64,000 nucleotides of DNA from contig NZ_MTQO01000047.1 of assembly GCF_001984155.1 (NCBI RefSeq), forward strand, positions 62,001 to 126,000, in the 5' to 3' direction. Below, in pieces: positions 18,894 to 28,045 of the stretch. Below the pieces are notes generated by a model. It worked only from the letters and a program-made list of their open reading frames with translations, was not told the DNA's origin and ran no database searches. The position numbers were made by a program, and so were the translations under genes. Numbering within the stretch: the first letter of the stretch is position 1; each line of letters opens with the position of its first letter. The stretch comes from Actinosynnema sp. ALI-1.44. GTDB taxonomy: Bacteria > Actinomycetota > Actinomycetes > Mycobacteriales > Pseudonocardiaceae.

Positions 18894-20080
18894 GCGAGCA
18901 GAACAAAGAAGGCCTGCCGACCGAGGCCGAGCTCGCCGAGATGGACCGCGACCAGCTGCTCAAGCTGGGCGGCAAGCTCGACGGGGTCGAGTTCGCCGAG
19001 TACACCGACCCGTGGCCGGTCAAGGGCACCAAGGCGGAGAAGCGCGCCGAGCGCGCCGTCGCCGCCTGGTTCACCCTCGCCGGGCTGGCCGGGCTGGCGT
19101 TCATCGGCGTGTTCCTCTGGTGGCCGTGGGAGTACGTCCCGCCCACCAACGACGAGCACTGGCTGTACCTGCTGTACACCCCGCTGCTCGGCCTGACGCT
19201 GGGTCTGTCGATCCTCGGTGTCGGCGTCGGTGTGGTCATGTACGCGAAGAAGTTCCTGCCCCACGAGGTGGCGATCCAGCAGCGGCACGAAGGTCCGTCG
19301 TCCGAGGTGGACCGGCAGACGTTCGTGGCGCACCTGGCCGACGCGGGCGACCGCAGCACCATCGCCCGCCGGTCGATCATCAAGCGTTCCGCCCTGTTCG
19401 GCGCGGGTGCGTTCGGGCTGGCCACGGCCGCGTTGCCGCTGGGCAGCCTGATCCACAACCCGCACAAGGAGTCGGCCAACGAGAACGGCCTGTGGCACAC
19501 CGGGTGGCTGGCGAAGGACGGCGAGCGCGTCTTCCTGCGCCGCGACACGGGCGACGCGCACGCCCTCGAGCTGGTCAAGCCGGAGGACCTGGACGCGGGC
19601 GCGATGGAAACGGTGTTCCCGTTCCACGCGCCGAAGACCTCGTCCGGCGGCGTCGACTACGCCAAGCTGGAGGGCATGCTGGCCGGCACCGAGCGGGTCG
19701 ACGAGCACGCCCTGGTCGAGGCGCTGCGCCGGTCGGACAACCCGGTCATGCTCATCCGCCTGCGTCCCGACGACGCCAAGCGGGTGGTCAAGCACCAGGG
19801 CCAGGAGGACTACAACTTCGGCGACTTCTACGCGTACACGAAGATCTGCAGTCACCTCGGTTGCCCGACCTCGTTGTACGAACAGCGGACCAACCGGATC
19901 CTGTGCCCGTGCCACCAGTCGCAGTTCGACGCGTTGCAGTACGCCAAGCCGATCTTCGGCCCGGCCACCCGCAAACTGGCGCAGCTGCCCATTCAGGTCG
20001 ACACTGAGACGGGTTACCTTTACGCCAGGTCGGACTTCAACGAGGCAGTAGGACCGGCCTTCTGGGAGCGGAAGTCATGA
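18890..20080 (+). CDS. qcrA: Cytochrome bc1 complex Rieske iron-sulfur subunit
   Basis: 396 residues. The N-terminal half has three membrane helices (near 60-80, 96-120 and 165-185), the extended actinobacterial architecture; the C-terminal half is the periplasm-side Rieske domain. Ligands of the 2Fe-2S cluster are in [10 protein letters not shown] and CPCHQSQFD (Cys and His from each), with the disulfide cysteines in the same loops. GTG 18890 overlaps the TGA of qcrC; the slightly longer frame is not needed. Coupled by ATGA to qcrB. Confidence 0.96.
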   Translation: MSEQNKEGLPTEAELAEMDRDQLLKLGGKLDGVEFAEYTDPWPVKGTKAEKRAERAVAAWFTLAGLAGLAFIGVFLWWPWEYVPPTNDEHWLYLLYTPLLGLTLGLSILGVGVGVVMYAKKFLPHEVAIQQRHEGPSSEVDRQTFVAHLADAGDRSTIARRSIIKRSALFGAGAFGLATAALPLGSLIHNPHKESANENGLWHTGWLAKDGERVFLRRDTGDAHALELVKPEDLDAGAMETVFPFHAPKTSSGGVDYAKLEGMLAGTERVDEHALVEALRRSDNPVMLIRLRPDDAKRVVKHQGQEDYNFGDFYAYTKICSHLGCPTSLYEQRTNRILCPCHQSQFDALQYAKPIFGPATRKLAQLPIQVDTETGYLYARSDFNEAVGPAFWERKS

Positions 20081-21744
20081 GCGGACTCACGACGCCAACC
20101 AAACAGGCCAACCCCGCGGCGAAGTTCGCCGCGGCGGCGGGCAACTGGGCCGACGACCGGCTGCACGCCGCTGGTGGCCTGCGCAAGCAGATGAACAAGG
20201 TCTTCCCGACGCACTGGTCGTTCCTGCTCGGTGAAGTCGCGCTGTACAGCTTCATCGTCCTGCTGCTGTCGGGTACGTACCTCGCGCTGTTCTTCGACCC
20301 GTCGATGCAGCACGTCGAGTACCAGGGCGCGTTCACCAACCTGCGTGGTCTGGGGATGTCCCGGGCCTACGAGACGGCGCTGAACCTGTCGTTCGAGGTG
20401 CGTGGCGGTCTGTTCGTCCGCCAGGTGCACCACTGGGCGGCGCTGCTGTTCATGGCCGCGATCGTGCTGCACATGTTCCGCGTGTTCTTCACCGGTGCGT
20501 TCCGGCGCCCGCGTGAGACCAACTGGGTGATCGGCATCCTGCTGTTCATGCTGGGCGCGATCGAGGGCTTCGCGGGCTACTCGCTGCCGGACGACCTGCT
20601 CTCCGGCGCCGGTCTGCGGATCATGTCGGGCCTGATCCTCTCGCTGCCGGTGATCGGCACCTGGGTGAACTGGCTGCTGTTCCGGGGCGAGTTCCCCGGC
20701 GAGGAAGTCATCCCGATGCTGTACACCGCGCACATCCTGCTGGTGCCCGGCATCCTGTTGGCGCTGGTCGCGGTGCACGTCGGCCTGGTGTGGTACCAGA
20801 AGCACACGCAGTTCCCCGGTGTGCTCAAGAAGGAGACCAACGTCGTCGGCGTGCGGATCATGCCGTACTTCTCGCTCAAGGGCGGCGGCTTCTTCGCCAT
20901 CGTCGTCGGCGTCATCGCCATGCTCGGTGGCCTCTTCCAGATCAACCCGATCTGGAACTTCGGGCCCTTCAACCCGGCGCACATCTCGGCCGGCACGGTG
21001 CCCGACTGGTACATGGGCTGGACGGACGGCCTGATCCGGTTGTGGCCCGCGTGGGAGATCTACCTCGGGGACTACATGATCCCGGCCGCGTTCTTCCCGT
21101 TCATGCTGGGCCTGCCGTTGCTGACCGGGATCGCGGCGGTCTACCCGTGGATCGAGAAGAAGTTCACCAAGGACTACGCGCACCACAACTTGCTGCAGCG
21201 TCCGCGTGACGTGCCGGTCCGCACCTCGCTCGGTGCCATGGCCATCACGTACTTCATGGTCTCGCTGCTGTCGGCCGCGAACGACGTCCTGGCGGAGAAG
21301 TTCGACATCTCGTTGAACGCGACGACCTGGATGGGCCGGATCGGACTGCTGGTGCTGCCGCCGCTGGCGTACTTCATCACGTACCGGATCTGCCTCGGCC
21401 TGCAGCACGCGGACCGCGAGGTCCTGGCACACGGTGTAGAGACGGGCATCATCAAGCGGCTGCCGCACGGTGAGTTCATCGAGCTGCACCAGCCGCTGGG
21501 CCCGGTCGACGACCACGGCCACCCGATCCCGCTGGCGTACCAGGGTGCCGCTGTGCCGAAGAAGATGAACAAGCTCGGCTCGGCCGGACGGCCGGTCAAG
21601 GGCACGTTGCTGGCCCCGGACCCGGTCGAGGAGACCAAGGCCCTGGAGGCGGCTCGCGCTGCCCAGCACAACGGGCACGGCACGAACGGGCACGGCACGA
21701 ACGGCCACGGTGCCGCCGGAGGCGGCGGGCCGGTCGAGCACTGA
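20077..21744 (+). CDS. qcrB: Cytochrome bc1 complex cytochrome b subunit (main copy)
   Basis: Membrane subunit that oxidises menaquinol and holds hemes bL and bH; target of telacebec in mycobacteria. 555 residues, eight core helices. The bis-His ligands appear as paired motifs [15 protein letters not shown] and [16 protein letters not shown]; the Qo-site loop reads VPDWYMGW. The C-terminus carries a hydrophilic tail with a short NGHGT repeat ([20 protein letters not shown]) not found in the second copy. Translationally coupled to qcrA by ATGA at 20077. A hairpin terminator follows, ending the ctaE-qcrCAB operon. Confidence 0.97.
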   Translation: MSGLTTPTKQANPAAKFAAAAGNWADDRLHAAGGLRKQMNKVFPTHWSFLLGEVALYSFIVLLLSGTYLALFFDPSMQHVEYQGAFTNLRGLGMSRAYETALNLSFEVRGGLFVRQVHHWAALLFMAAIVLHMFRVFFTGAFRRPRETNWVIGILLFMLGAIEGFAGYSLPDDLLSGAGLRIMSGLILSLPVIGTWVNWLLFRGEFPGEEVIPMLYTAHILLVPGILLALVAVHVGLVWYQKHTQFPGVLKKETNVVGVRIMPYFSLKGGGFFAIVVGVIAMLGGLFQINPIWNFGPFNPAHISAGTVPDWYMGWTDGLIRLWPAWEIYLGDYMIPAAFFPFMLGLPLLTGIAAVYPWIEKKFTKDYAHHNLLQRPRDVPVRTSLGAMAITYFMVSLLSAANDVLAEKFDISLNATTWMGRIGLLVLPPLAYFITYRICLGLQHADREVLAHGVETGIIKRLPHGEFIELHQPLGPVDDHGHPIPLAYQGAAVPKKMNKLGSAGRPVKGTLLAPDPVEETKALEAARAAQHNGHGTNGHGTNGHGAAGGGGPVEH

Positions 21745-21767
21745 CCTGACCTGGCGCAACACCTCTC

Positions 21768-21807
21768 AGGACCCCCTTTCGGGCGATTTCGCCCGGGAGG
21801 GGGTCCT
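21768..21807 (+). terminator. Terminator of the ctaE-qcrCAB operon
   Basis: AGGACCCCC...GGGGGTCCT outer arms with inner CGGGCGA/TCGCCCG form a stem of about 16 bp with one bulge region, 23 bases after the qcrB stop. It separates qcrB from the paralogous second copy, implying that the latter has its own promoter. Confidence 0.85.
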
Positions 21808-21816
21808 GCCGCGTCC

Positions 21817-21830
21817 GGGACCTAGGTCCC
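21817..21830. promoter_or_regulatory. 14-bp palindrome GGGACCTAGGTCCC, DosR-box-like operator
   Basis: A perfect palindrome 60 bases before the start of the second qcrB. It differs by one symmetrical base from the core GGGACTNNAGTCCC of the mycobacterial DosR/DevR hypoxia box. CAGAAT at 21855-21860 is a possible -10; a transcript start near 21867 would put the palindrome centre near -43, the usual place for a class II activator. Binding by a DosR-type regulator is inference. Confidence 0.55.
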
Positions 21831-21889
21831 TAGGGTGCGGGTGCCCGGCGGCCACAGAATGGTGATCAGGCGAAGCCTGGGGAGGCGCC

Positions 21890-23464
21890 ATGAGTGGCCT
21901 GACGACACCGACCAAGGGTCCGAATCCGGCGGCCAAAGCGGCCGCGGCGGTGGGGAACTGGGCTGACGACCGGCTGCACGCGGCCGGTGGCCTACGGCGT
22001 CAGTTCAACAAGGTGTTCCCGACGCACTGGTCGTTCCTGCTCGGTGAGGTGGCGCTGTACAGCTTCATCGTCCTGCTGCTGTCGGGTACGTACCTCGCGC
22101 TGTTCTTCGACCCGTCGATGCAGCACGTGGAGTACCAGGGGTCGTTCACGAACCTGCGTGGCGTGCAGATGTCCCGCGCCTACGAGTCCGCGTTGAACAT
22201 CTCCTTCGAGGTACGCGGTGGCTTGTTCGTGCGCCAGGTGCACCACTGGGCCGCGTTGCTGTTCATGGCAGCGCTCGTGTTGCATATGTTGCGGGTGTTC
22301 TTCACCGGCGCGTTCCGGCGCCCGCGTGAGACCAACTGGGTGATCGGGATCGTGCTGTTCCTGATCGGCACGATCGAGGGGTTGACCGGGTACTCGCTGC
22401 CCGACGACCTGCTCTCCGGCGCGGGGATCCGGGTCACCTCCGGGCTGATCATGTCCATCCCGGTGATCGGGACCTGGCTGAACTGGCTGCTGTTCCGCGG
22501 TGAGTTCCCCGGTGAGGAGTTCATCCCGTTCATCTACACCGCGCACATCCTGATCATCCCCGGCCTCATCCTCGCGCTGGTGGCCGTGCACGTCGGGCTG
22601 GTGTGGTACCAGAAGCACACGCAGTTCCCCGGCCACCTCCGCAAGGAGTCCAATGTGGTCGGTGTGCGGATCATGCCGTACTTCTCGCTCAAGGGCGGCG
22701 GCTTCTTCGCCATCGTGGTCGGCGTGATCGCCTTGCTGGGCGGCCTGTTCCAGATCAACCCGATCTGGAACTTCGGGCCCTTCAACACCGCGCACATCTC
22801 GTCGGGCATCGTGCCGGACTGGTACATGGCGTGGACGGACGGTCTGGTCCGGCTGTGGCCCGCGTGGGAAATCTCGTTGTGGGACTACACGATCCCGGCC
22901 GCGTTCTTCCCGTTCATGCTGGGCCTGCCGTTGCTGACCGGGATCGCGGCGGCCTACCCGTGGATCGAGCGGAAGTTCACGAAGGACTACGCGCACCACA
23001 ACTTGCTGCAGCGTCCGCGTGACGTGCCGGTCCGCACCTCGTTGGGTGCCATGGCGATCACGTACTTCATGGTGATGCTGCTGTCAGCGGCCAACGACGT
23101 GTTCGCGGAGAAGTTCGACATCTCGTTGAACGCGACCACGTGGATGGGCCGGATCGGACTGTTGGTGCTGCCGCCGCTGGCGTACTTCATCACGTACCGC
23201 ATCTGCCTCGGCCTGCAGCACGCGGACCGCGAGGTGCTCGCACACGGAGTCGAGACGGGCATCATCAAGCGACTGCCACACGGCGAATTCATCGAACTGC
23301 ACCAGCCGCTGGCGGACCGCCCACTGGTCTACCAGGGCACGGCCGTGCCCAAGAAGATGAACAAGCTCGGCTCAGCCGGACGCCCGGTCGCGGGCACACT
23401 GCTGAGCCCGGACCCACTCGACGAGACCAAGGCGTTGGAGCGCGCCCGCTCAGAGCGAACCTAG
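21890..23464 (+). CDS. qcrB2: Second cytochrome b subunit (qcrB paralogue)
   Basis: 524 residues, co-linear with the qcrB product over the whole membrane domain and nearly identical in long blocks. Heme-ligand pairs ([31 protein letters not shown]) and the quinone-loop VPDWYMAW are retained, so it should be functional. Differences cluster in helix segments after the first heme pair (LTGYSLPDD versus [18 protein letters not shown] versus MSGLILSLP), and the His/Gly-rich tail is missing. It has a GGGGAGG site before ATG 21890, its own upstream region with a palindrome, and no companion qcrC or qcrA. Probably an alternative cytochrome b used under different conditions; DNA composition matches its neighbour, indicating local duplication. 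Confidence 0.93.
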   Translation: MSGLTTPTKGPNPAAKAAAAVGNWADDRLHAAGGLRRQFNKVFPTHWSFLLGEVALYSFIVLLLSGTYLALFFDPSMQHVEYQGSFTNLRGVQMSRAYESALNISFEVRGGLFVRQVHHWAALLFMAALVLHMLRVFFTGAFRRPRETNWVIGIVLFLIGTIEGLTGYSLPDDLLSGAGIRVTSGLIMSIPVIGTWLNWLLFRGEFPGEEFIPFIYTAHILIIPGLILALVAVHVGLVWYQKHTQFPGHLRKESNVVGVRIMPYFSLKGGGFFAIVVGVIALLGGLFQINPIWNFGPFNTAHISSGIVPDWYMAWTDGLVRLWPAWEISLWDYTIPAAFFPFMLGLPLLTGIAAAYPWIERKFTKDYAHHNLLQRPRDVPVRTSLGAMAITYFMVMLLSAANDVFAEKFDISLNATTWMGRIGLLVLPPLAYFITYRICLGLQHADREVLAHGVETGIIKRLPHGEFIELHQPLADRPLVYQGTAVPKKMNKLGSAGRPVAGTLLSPDPLDETKALERARSERT

Positions 23465-23499
23465 CCGACTCTCCTGGCGATGGTCGACCGAACGCGCAG

Positions 23500-24267
23500 T
23501 CAGCGGATGTCGCAGTAGGGGTACAGCTGAGTACGGCTGTCGTCGACGGGCGGGATGGCTTTGCGGGGGATGACCCACGTTTCCCGGCCGAAGCTCGAGC
23601 AGGCCCCGGTGACCACCGTGTACTGCCGGGTGCCGCCGACGACGGTTCCGTTGGCGTCGCGGAAAACGGCTGCCGGATTCGCACCCCACAACGGGCGGCA
23701 CGCGACTGACTGCGGCACAAACCGGATCTCCGTGCTGTGTGCGACTTGGGGATCCTTGCGAACGGTCTGCCGATACTCGGCGGTGACTGGTCCGAAGTCG
23801 TCTCCCAACGCGTCGACAGCCAGCCACTGAGAGGTCCGCGTCTCGGTCACGAACTTGGTCACTCGCAGTTCGCTGGCCCTGGCCGGGCTGATCGTCATCC
23901 CGACACCGATCCGCTGGCCCGGCATGATGATGGGGATCTCATCCGTGGCCTTCTCGTAACCGGTGATCTCCGCGCCTCGCGCGTCAAGGAGCCGAAGAGT
24001 GACCTGTGTGTGATACGCGATCCGGTCGTGCGGGTTCTCCAGCACCACGCCGAGACTCACCGAGTTGAATTCGTCCACCGGTTGTGTGAACCCCTGGTCG
24101 ATCACGTGCAGACCGCCCGGAGACGCGTCGGCCGAGCCCTCGTTCGGCGGCACCGCCTCAGGGATGTCGCACGACGCCCCGAACCACCTGGAGCCGAGCA
24201 AGACAGCCGTGGCCGTCCCCACAACGGCCACAACCACGATCACGATCCACCGTTGACGTCGTGTCAC
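23500..24267 (-). CDS. Membrane-anchored extracytoplasmic protein of the T7SS-like operon
   Basis: 255 residues: one N-terminal anchor helix (about 7-25, WIVIVVVAVVGTATAVLLG), then an exported region. Four cysteines (in SCDIPEAV, VACRPLWG, GACSSFG and the near-terminal YCDIR) could form two disulfides. The middle (VSLGVVLENPHDRIAYHTQV ... EIPIIMPGQRIGVGMTI) looks like an Ig-like FxLYD-type beta domain. No catalytic motif. Its GTGA start overlaps the stop of the preceding YbaB-like gene, making it the last gene of a four-gene operon. Function unknown; an outside-facing partner of the WxG proteins is a guess. Confidence 0.75.
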   Translation of the reverse strand: MTRRQRWIVIVVVAVVGTATAVLLGSRWFGASCDIPEAVPPNEGSADASPGGLHVIDQGFTQPVDEFNSVSLGVVLENPHDRIAYHTQVTLRLLDARGAEITGYEKATDEIPIIMPGQRIGVGMTISPARASELRVTKFVTETRTSQWLAVDALGDDFGPVTAEYRQTVRKDPQVAHSTEIRFVPQSVACRPLWGANPAAVFRDANGTVVGGTRQYTVVTGACSSFGRETWVIPRKAIPPVDDSRTQLYPYCDIR

Positions 24268-24755
24268 GTGAAGTACCTGAGTTTGAGATCGCGTATACCT
24301 GCCTGGTAGCTGTCGGCCAGATCCTGGACAGCCTCGTGGAGCCGGGCGGCGAACTCGCTCTCGTTCAGTTCACGGATCGTTCCCCGGACAATGTGGACTT
24401 CCAGATTCTGCATTCCCACCACCGAGAGCGTCACGCGCCCGTCCTGAGAACGTCCGCTCGACTCCATGGCGGCACGGGCCGCGATGAAGTCCCGGTCATT
24501 CTGGGTCTCCGGTCCTGCCGCGTTGAGGAAGGACTCGTCGAGTTCAGCGCGGTACTTCCGGATCCACTCCACGTAGAGCAGCCGGCCCATACTCGCGAGG
24601 AGGTGTTCCAGAGTGCGTTCGGTCATCCACTCGTAGACGCTCTCGCCGAACGAGATCGAGACTTCCTTGCGGTTGCGCAGGTCGGCGTAGATTTCCGACC
24701 CGGGGGCCTGGACTCTCAGGCGGATGCTGTCCAGCCGGTCGGCGAGTGAGTCCAT
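24264..24755 (-). CDS. YbaB/EbfC-like protein
   Basis: 163 residues from ATG 24755 (MDSLADRLDSIRLRV). The C-terminal half, GRVTLSVVGMQNLEVHIVRG followed by LNESEFAARLHEAVQDLADSY, has the strand-strand-helix pattern of the YbaB/EbfC nucleoid-associated family; the N-terminal half (YEWMTERTLEHLLASMGRLL) is helical and extra. YbaB-like genes often accompany WXG100/T7SS-type gene clusters in actinomycetes. It may bind DNA or act as a small dimeric adaptor; assignment is from pattern only. It follows the WxG gene by one base and overlaps the next gene by four. Confidence 0.65.
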   Translation of the reverse strand: MDSLADRLDSIRLRVQAPGSEIYADLRNRKEVSISFGESVYEWMTERTLEHLLASMGRLLYVEWIRKYRAELDESFLNAAGPETQNDRDFIAARAAMESSGRSQDGRVTLSVVGMQNLEVHIVRGTIRELNESEFAARLHEAVQDLADSYQAGIRDLKLRYFT

Positions 24756-24756
24756 G

Positions 24757-25686
24757 TCAGCTCGCCTCACCCATCTGGTCGGCCCCGGTCATGGGGCGTC
24801 CACGGCCGTCCGCCAGTGCGGGTCGATTGGCGACCAGGAGCGCACGGTTCGCGCCGACCAGGTCGCCTACCGCGGTCAGTGCGGGCGCGATCCCCGGAAC
24901 GCCACCGTTGCCCTTGGTCTCGACGTCACGGATGAGGTCTGCCAACGCGTTGAGAGCTTGTTTCATCGCATTGGTGATCTGGACAGCCGTTTCGCCCGCG
25001 TACTGCTTCTCCGTGTTCGAGGGCGGCGCAGCCGCGGCTACCTGAGCCGCGGCGCCTACAGCGGTGACCGCGATCGGCGCGGCGGTGCCTGCGGTGAGCA
25101 AGGACGCGCCGACCGCCGCTACCGACGCGACCACAGTGAAGCCGATGGTCCAAGCGTTCTTGTTGCTACAAGCGGCGTTGTCCAGCGCGTCCATGGTCGT
25201 GTGCGCGATCTTGTCCACGTCGTCGCGGGCCTTCGCCCACATGGATTGGTGTGCTTCCAGGGACGCCTTCAGGACACTGGCCAGGATGAACTGGTTGCGG
25301 GCGACAGGCGGAAACGTGTCCAGGAAGTTCTGCTTGAAGGCCATCGCGGCTTTGCCGGTCCAGTCCTCCAGGTAGTCACTCGCGGTGGTCATGTTGGCCA
25401 GGACGACATTGGCCAGGTAGATGTCGTTGGTGACCGGGTCCTTGTTCTCGCCGCTGGACAGTTTTCGCAGTACTACCTTGAGATCGTCGATCAGAGGCTG
25501 ATAACCAGCGGGTTCGGGCATGTCGGCGAACGGCCGGAACAGCTCGGGGATGTCGCGGTAATAGCCCTCGACGCCGCCGCGAGCATACTCGGGATCCGTT
25601 TCGTTGTTCGTTACGGCACGTTTTATCGCTTTCTGCTGAATGGCGGCGGCGTGCGTCATGAGTTCGTCGAAGCTCATCCGCTTCAC
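24757..25686 (-). CDS. WxG-motif protein, putative type VII secretion substrate
   Basis: 309 residues. A WTG motif at 109-111 in YLEDWTGKAAMAFKQNFLD matches the helical turn of WXG100-type proteins; flanking regions (60-170) are predicted helical. Residues about 178-220 are a long Ala/Gly/Val-rich hydrophobic stretch (FTVVASVAAVGASLLTAG) that could insert in a membrane. The C-terminus is disordered. GTG 25686 overlaps the stop of the upstream gene (GTGA); ATG 25677 (SFDELMTHA) is the alternative start. No toxin signature was recognised at the end, so it need not be a polymorphic toxin. Confidence 0.7.
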   Translation of the reverse strand: MKRMSFDELMTHAAAIQQKAIKRAVTNNETDPEYARGGVEGYYRDIPELFRPFADMPEPAGYQPLIDDLKVVLRKLSSGENKDPVTNDIYLANVVLANMTTASDYLEDWTGKAAMAFKQNFLDTFPPVARNQFILASVLKASLEAHQSMWAKARDDVDKIAHTTMDALDNAACSNKNAWTIGFTVVASVAAVGASLLTAGTAAPIAVTAVGAAAQVAAAAPPSNTEKQYAGETAVQITNAMKQALNALADLIRDVETKGNGGVPGIAPALTAVGDLVGANRALLVANRPALADGRGRPMTGADQMGEAS

Positions 25687-26090
25687 CCCTGGTCCGGTTT
25701 GGGCTCACCGACTGTTTGACGCAGGCGGTCGAGCTCCGTCTTGGCACCATGGTCCGTGGCCGCGTACTGTTCCACCGCCTGGCTCAACGCGTCGGCCGTG
25801 TCGGTGAGGCTGACATCCGTCTCAGTCAGGAACTTGGCCAGATCACCTTGCAGTGTGGCCCAAGCGCTGTGCACAGGCCCGAGGGAATCCCCGAACCGGT
25901 CGGGCCTGCGCATGACGCCGTCGAGGTTGGTCAGCACCGCGTTCAGTTTGCTCGTGGCCTCGCGGTATTCGGCAGCCACTGACGGCAGGTTGTCCTTCGC
26001 GACTACCAGAAGCTTGTAAAGATCAGCTCCGAGTTCCGCTCCGTGTGTCCCCACATCGTCCCCCTGGAGTCGAGTGACGTCGTGGGACAT
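25683..26090 (-). CDS. WXG100-like / EspC-like helical protein with YxxxD signal
   Basis: 135 residues, wholly helical in character, with a tryptophan turn (GPVHSAWATLQGDLAKFL, about 71-88) between two long helices. A C-terminal YAATD at 109-113 fits the general type VII export signal YxxxD/E. Size and layout match small secreted partners such as EspC or WXG100 proteins. First gene of the four-gene operon; ATG 26090. The 237 bases upstream (26091-26327), of lower GC than average, hold its promoter and no other gene that I could support. T7SS core genes are not in the window. Confidence 0.7.
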   Translation of the reverse strand: MSHDVTRLQGDDVGTHGAELGADLYKLLVVAKDNLPSVAAEYREATSKLNAVLTNLDGVMRRPDRFGDSLGPVHSAWATLQGDLAKFLTETDVSLTDTADALSQAVEQYAATDHGAKTELDRLRQTVGEPKPDQG

Positions 26091-26327
26091 GTTCCCGGAC
26101 TGCTTGGGTCACCGCATCGAACGTCGCGGCAATTCACCGAAATGCAGTATCCGCTGTGTCGTACACCGCGAGGTTTCTTTGATCTCTTCATGCGAACGAC
26201 TCGTTGCGGAAACCGGCGTTCCCGTTTGGGCGTGCCGGAGCTGTCTTTCGGGCATCCGCTGTTCGCGAAACGCGATGGGACATGCGGAAACTGGAAGAAG
26301 TGTCACCTACTTCGCGACCCGCGACAG

Positions 26328-26609
26328 CTACGCGTCCGCGCCGATCGAGAAGGCGGCCTCGGTGTCCTGCCGGGAGTAGGACCGGAACGCGATGTGCGTG
26401 TCGGTCGCGACCACGCCGGGGATCTTGCTGATCCGGCCGGGGATCAGCTCGGCGAGATCCTCGTGCCTGGCCACGCCCATGATGGCGATCAGGTCGACGT
26501 CACCGGCGCACGAGTACACCTCGGTGACGCCTTCGACGTCGGCGATGGCCTGCGCGGTCTCGGGAATCGAGTCCGCATTCACCTGGATCATCACGATCGC
26601 CTTGATCAC
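26328..26609 (-). CDS. Stand-alone Lrp/AsnC ligand-binding (RAM) domain protein
   Basis: 93 residues covering only the effector-binding domain of Lrp/AsnC regulators: MIKAIVMIQVNADS, then VEGVTEVYSCAGDVDLIAIM and IPGVVATDTHIAFRSYS. The DNA-binding winged helix is absent, so it likely oligomerises and senses an amino acid or modulates a full-length regulator. ATG 26609 has a GGAGG-type site in the bases just upstream. It is read in the same direction as the cupin gene upstream of it, 30 bases apart, which could be one transcript. Confidence 0.88.
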   Translation of the reverse strand: MIKAIVMIQVNADSIPETAQAIADVEGVTEVYSCAGDVDLIAIMGVARHEDLAELIPGRISKIPGVVATDTHIAFRSYSRQDTEAAFSIGADA

Positions 26610-26639
26610 GGCGTGTCCTCCCTGGTCGGTGCCACCAGC

Positions 26640-27026
26640 CTAGACGGCCACGTGTCCCGTGGTGACGTCGACGTGGTCCGGTACCTCGTCGTGCTGGTCA
26701 CCGACTGACAGCGTGCCGGTCGGCTCGACCAGCAGGACCGACGCGCCCAGCTTGGCCGAGGGCTTGTGGAACGTGCCGCGCGGCACCACGAACACCTGGC
26801 CCCGCTGGAGTGCGACGGTGCGTTCGCCTGCCGGTTCACGCAGGCCGATCTCGATCTCGCCGTCGAGGACGAGGAAGAACTCGTCGGTGTTCTCGTGCAC
26901 GTGCCAGACGTGCTCACCGGCGAACTTGGCGATCCGGATGTCGTAGTCGTTGAGGTAGGCCACGATCCGCGGGCTCCACGCGTCCTCGAAGCTCTCGAGG
27001 GCGGTCTTCAGGTCGATCGGATTCAT
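26640..27026 (-). CDS. Single-domain cupin protein
   Basis: 128 residues from ATG 27026 (MNPIDLKTALESFEDAW). Both cupin motifs are clear: HVWHVHENTDEFFLVLDGE gives two His and one Glu as metal ligands, and VPRGTFHKPSA gives the third His. Small cupins of this kind include dioxygenases, isomerases and binding proteins; the substrate cannot be told. Divergent from the GlxA-like AraC regulator with only 53 bases between starts, so that regulator probably controls it. Confidence 0.85.
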   Translation of the reverse strand: MNPIDLKTALESFEDAWSPRIVAYLNDYDIRIAKFAGEHVWHVHENTDEFFLVLDGEIEIGLREPAGERTVALQRGQVFVVPRGTFHKPSAKLGASVLLVEPTGTLSVGDQHDEVPDHVDVTTGHVAV

Positions 27027-27079
27027 GGCGTCGATCCTGATCCCTGGCACCCGGACCGGGGGAGTGCTAGGAATCGCAT

Positions 27080-28045
27080 ATGGCGCAAGAATCCTCGCAC
27101 CGGGTGGCGGTGATCGTCGACGAGGGCTCGAACCCGTTCGAACTGGGCGTGGCGACCGAGCTGTTCGGCCTGCGCAGGCCCGAACTGGACCGGCCGTGGT
27201 ACTCGTTCTCGCTGTGCGCGCCGGAGCCCGGGATCCGGATGCACCTCGGCATGTTCACGATGACCGGGGTGTCGGGAATGGACGCCGTCGACGAAGCGGA
27301 CACCGTGATCGTGCCGAACCGCCCTGACCCGCTCAACGGCCCGGGGGCACCGGTGCTCGCGGCGATCGCCCGCGCGGCGGACCGGGGTGCCCGCCTGGTC
27401 AGCTTCTGCACGGGCGCGTTCAGCCTCGCGGCCGCGGGTGTCCTCGATGGACGCCGCGCGACCACGCACTGGCAGTGGGCGGACGAATTCGCGAACCGCC
27501 ACCCCGCTGTCCACCTGGAACCAGACGTGTTGTTCGTCGACGACGGCGACATCCTGACGGCCGCGGGCAGCGCGGCGGCACTGGACCTCGGCCTGCACCT
27601 GATCCACCGCGACCACGGCGCGGAGGTCGCCAACGCGGTGAGCCGCCGTCTGGTGTTCACGGGCAGGCGGGACGGCGGGCAGCGGCAGTTCGTCGAACGC
27701 CCGATTCCCGATGTGCCGGACACTTCTCTCGCCCCGGTGCTGGAATGGGCCCGGTCCCGGCTGGAGCAGCCGTTGACCGTGGCCGACCTGGCGTCCCGCG
27801 CCGCCGCCAGCCAGGCGACGCTGCACCGCCGTTTCCGCACCGAGTTGGGCACCACCCCGTTGGCGTGGCTGACCGGAGAACGAATCACCTTGGCCTGTCG
27901 GCTGATCGAACGGGGTGAGCTGCGTCTGGAACTGGTGGCCAGGGAGAGCGGGTTCGGCACGGCCGCGAACCTGCGTGCCCAGTTGCGTCGGCACACGGGC
28001 CTGAGCCCGTCGGCTTATCGCCGCCGGTTCGGGCCGGGCGCCTAG
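27080..28045 (+). CDS. GlxA-family AraC-type transcriptional regulator
   Basis: 321 residues: N-terminal DJ-1/PfpI-like amidotransferase-fold sensor domain (about 1-190, with ARLVSFCTGAFSLAAAGVLDG as the nucleophile-elbow region, Cys retained) and a C-terminal AraC double helix-turn-helix (about 215-315; DLASRAAASQATLHRRFRTE and ESGFGTAANLRAQLRRHTG). This arrangement is typical of GlxA/FtrA regulators. It starts at ATG 27080, back to back with the cupin gene. Its TAG stop overlaps by three bases the stop of the convergent NYN gene. Confidence 0.9.
   Translation: MAQESSHRVAVIVDEGSNPFELGVATELFGLRRPELDRPWYSFSLCAPEPGIRMHLGMFTMTGVSGMDAVDEADTVIVPNRPDPLNGPGAPVLAAIARAADRGARLVSFCTGAFSLAAAGVLDGRRATTHWQWADEFANRHPAVHLEPDVLFVDDGDILTAAGSAAALDLGLHLIHRDHGAEVANAVSRRLVFTGRRDGGQRQFVERPIPDVPDTSLAPVLEWARSRLEQPLTVADLASRAAASQATLHRRFRTELGTTPLAWLTGERITLACRLIERGELRLELVARESGFGTAANLRAQLRRHTGLSPSAYRRRFGPGA

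Noticed and set aside
26003-26191. 62-residue minus-strand frame upstream of the T7SS-like operon
   Set aside because: Cys/Arg/Ser-rich composition, overlaps the start of the real 135-aa gene, no ribosome-binding site.
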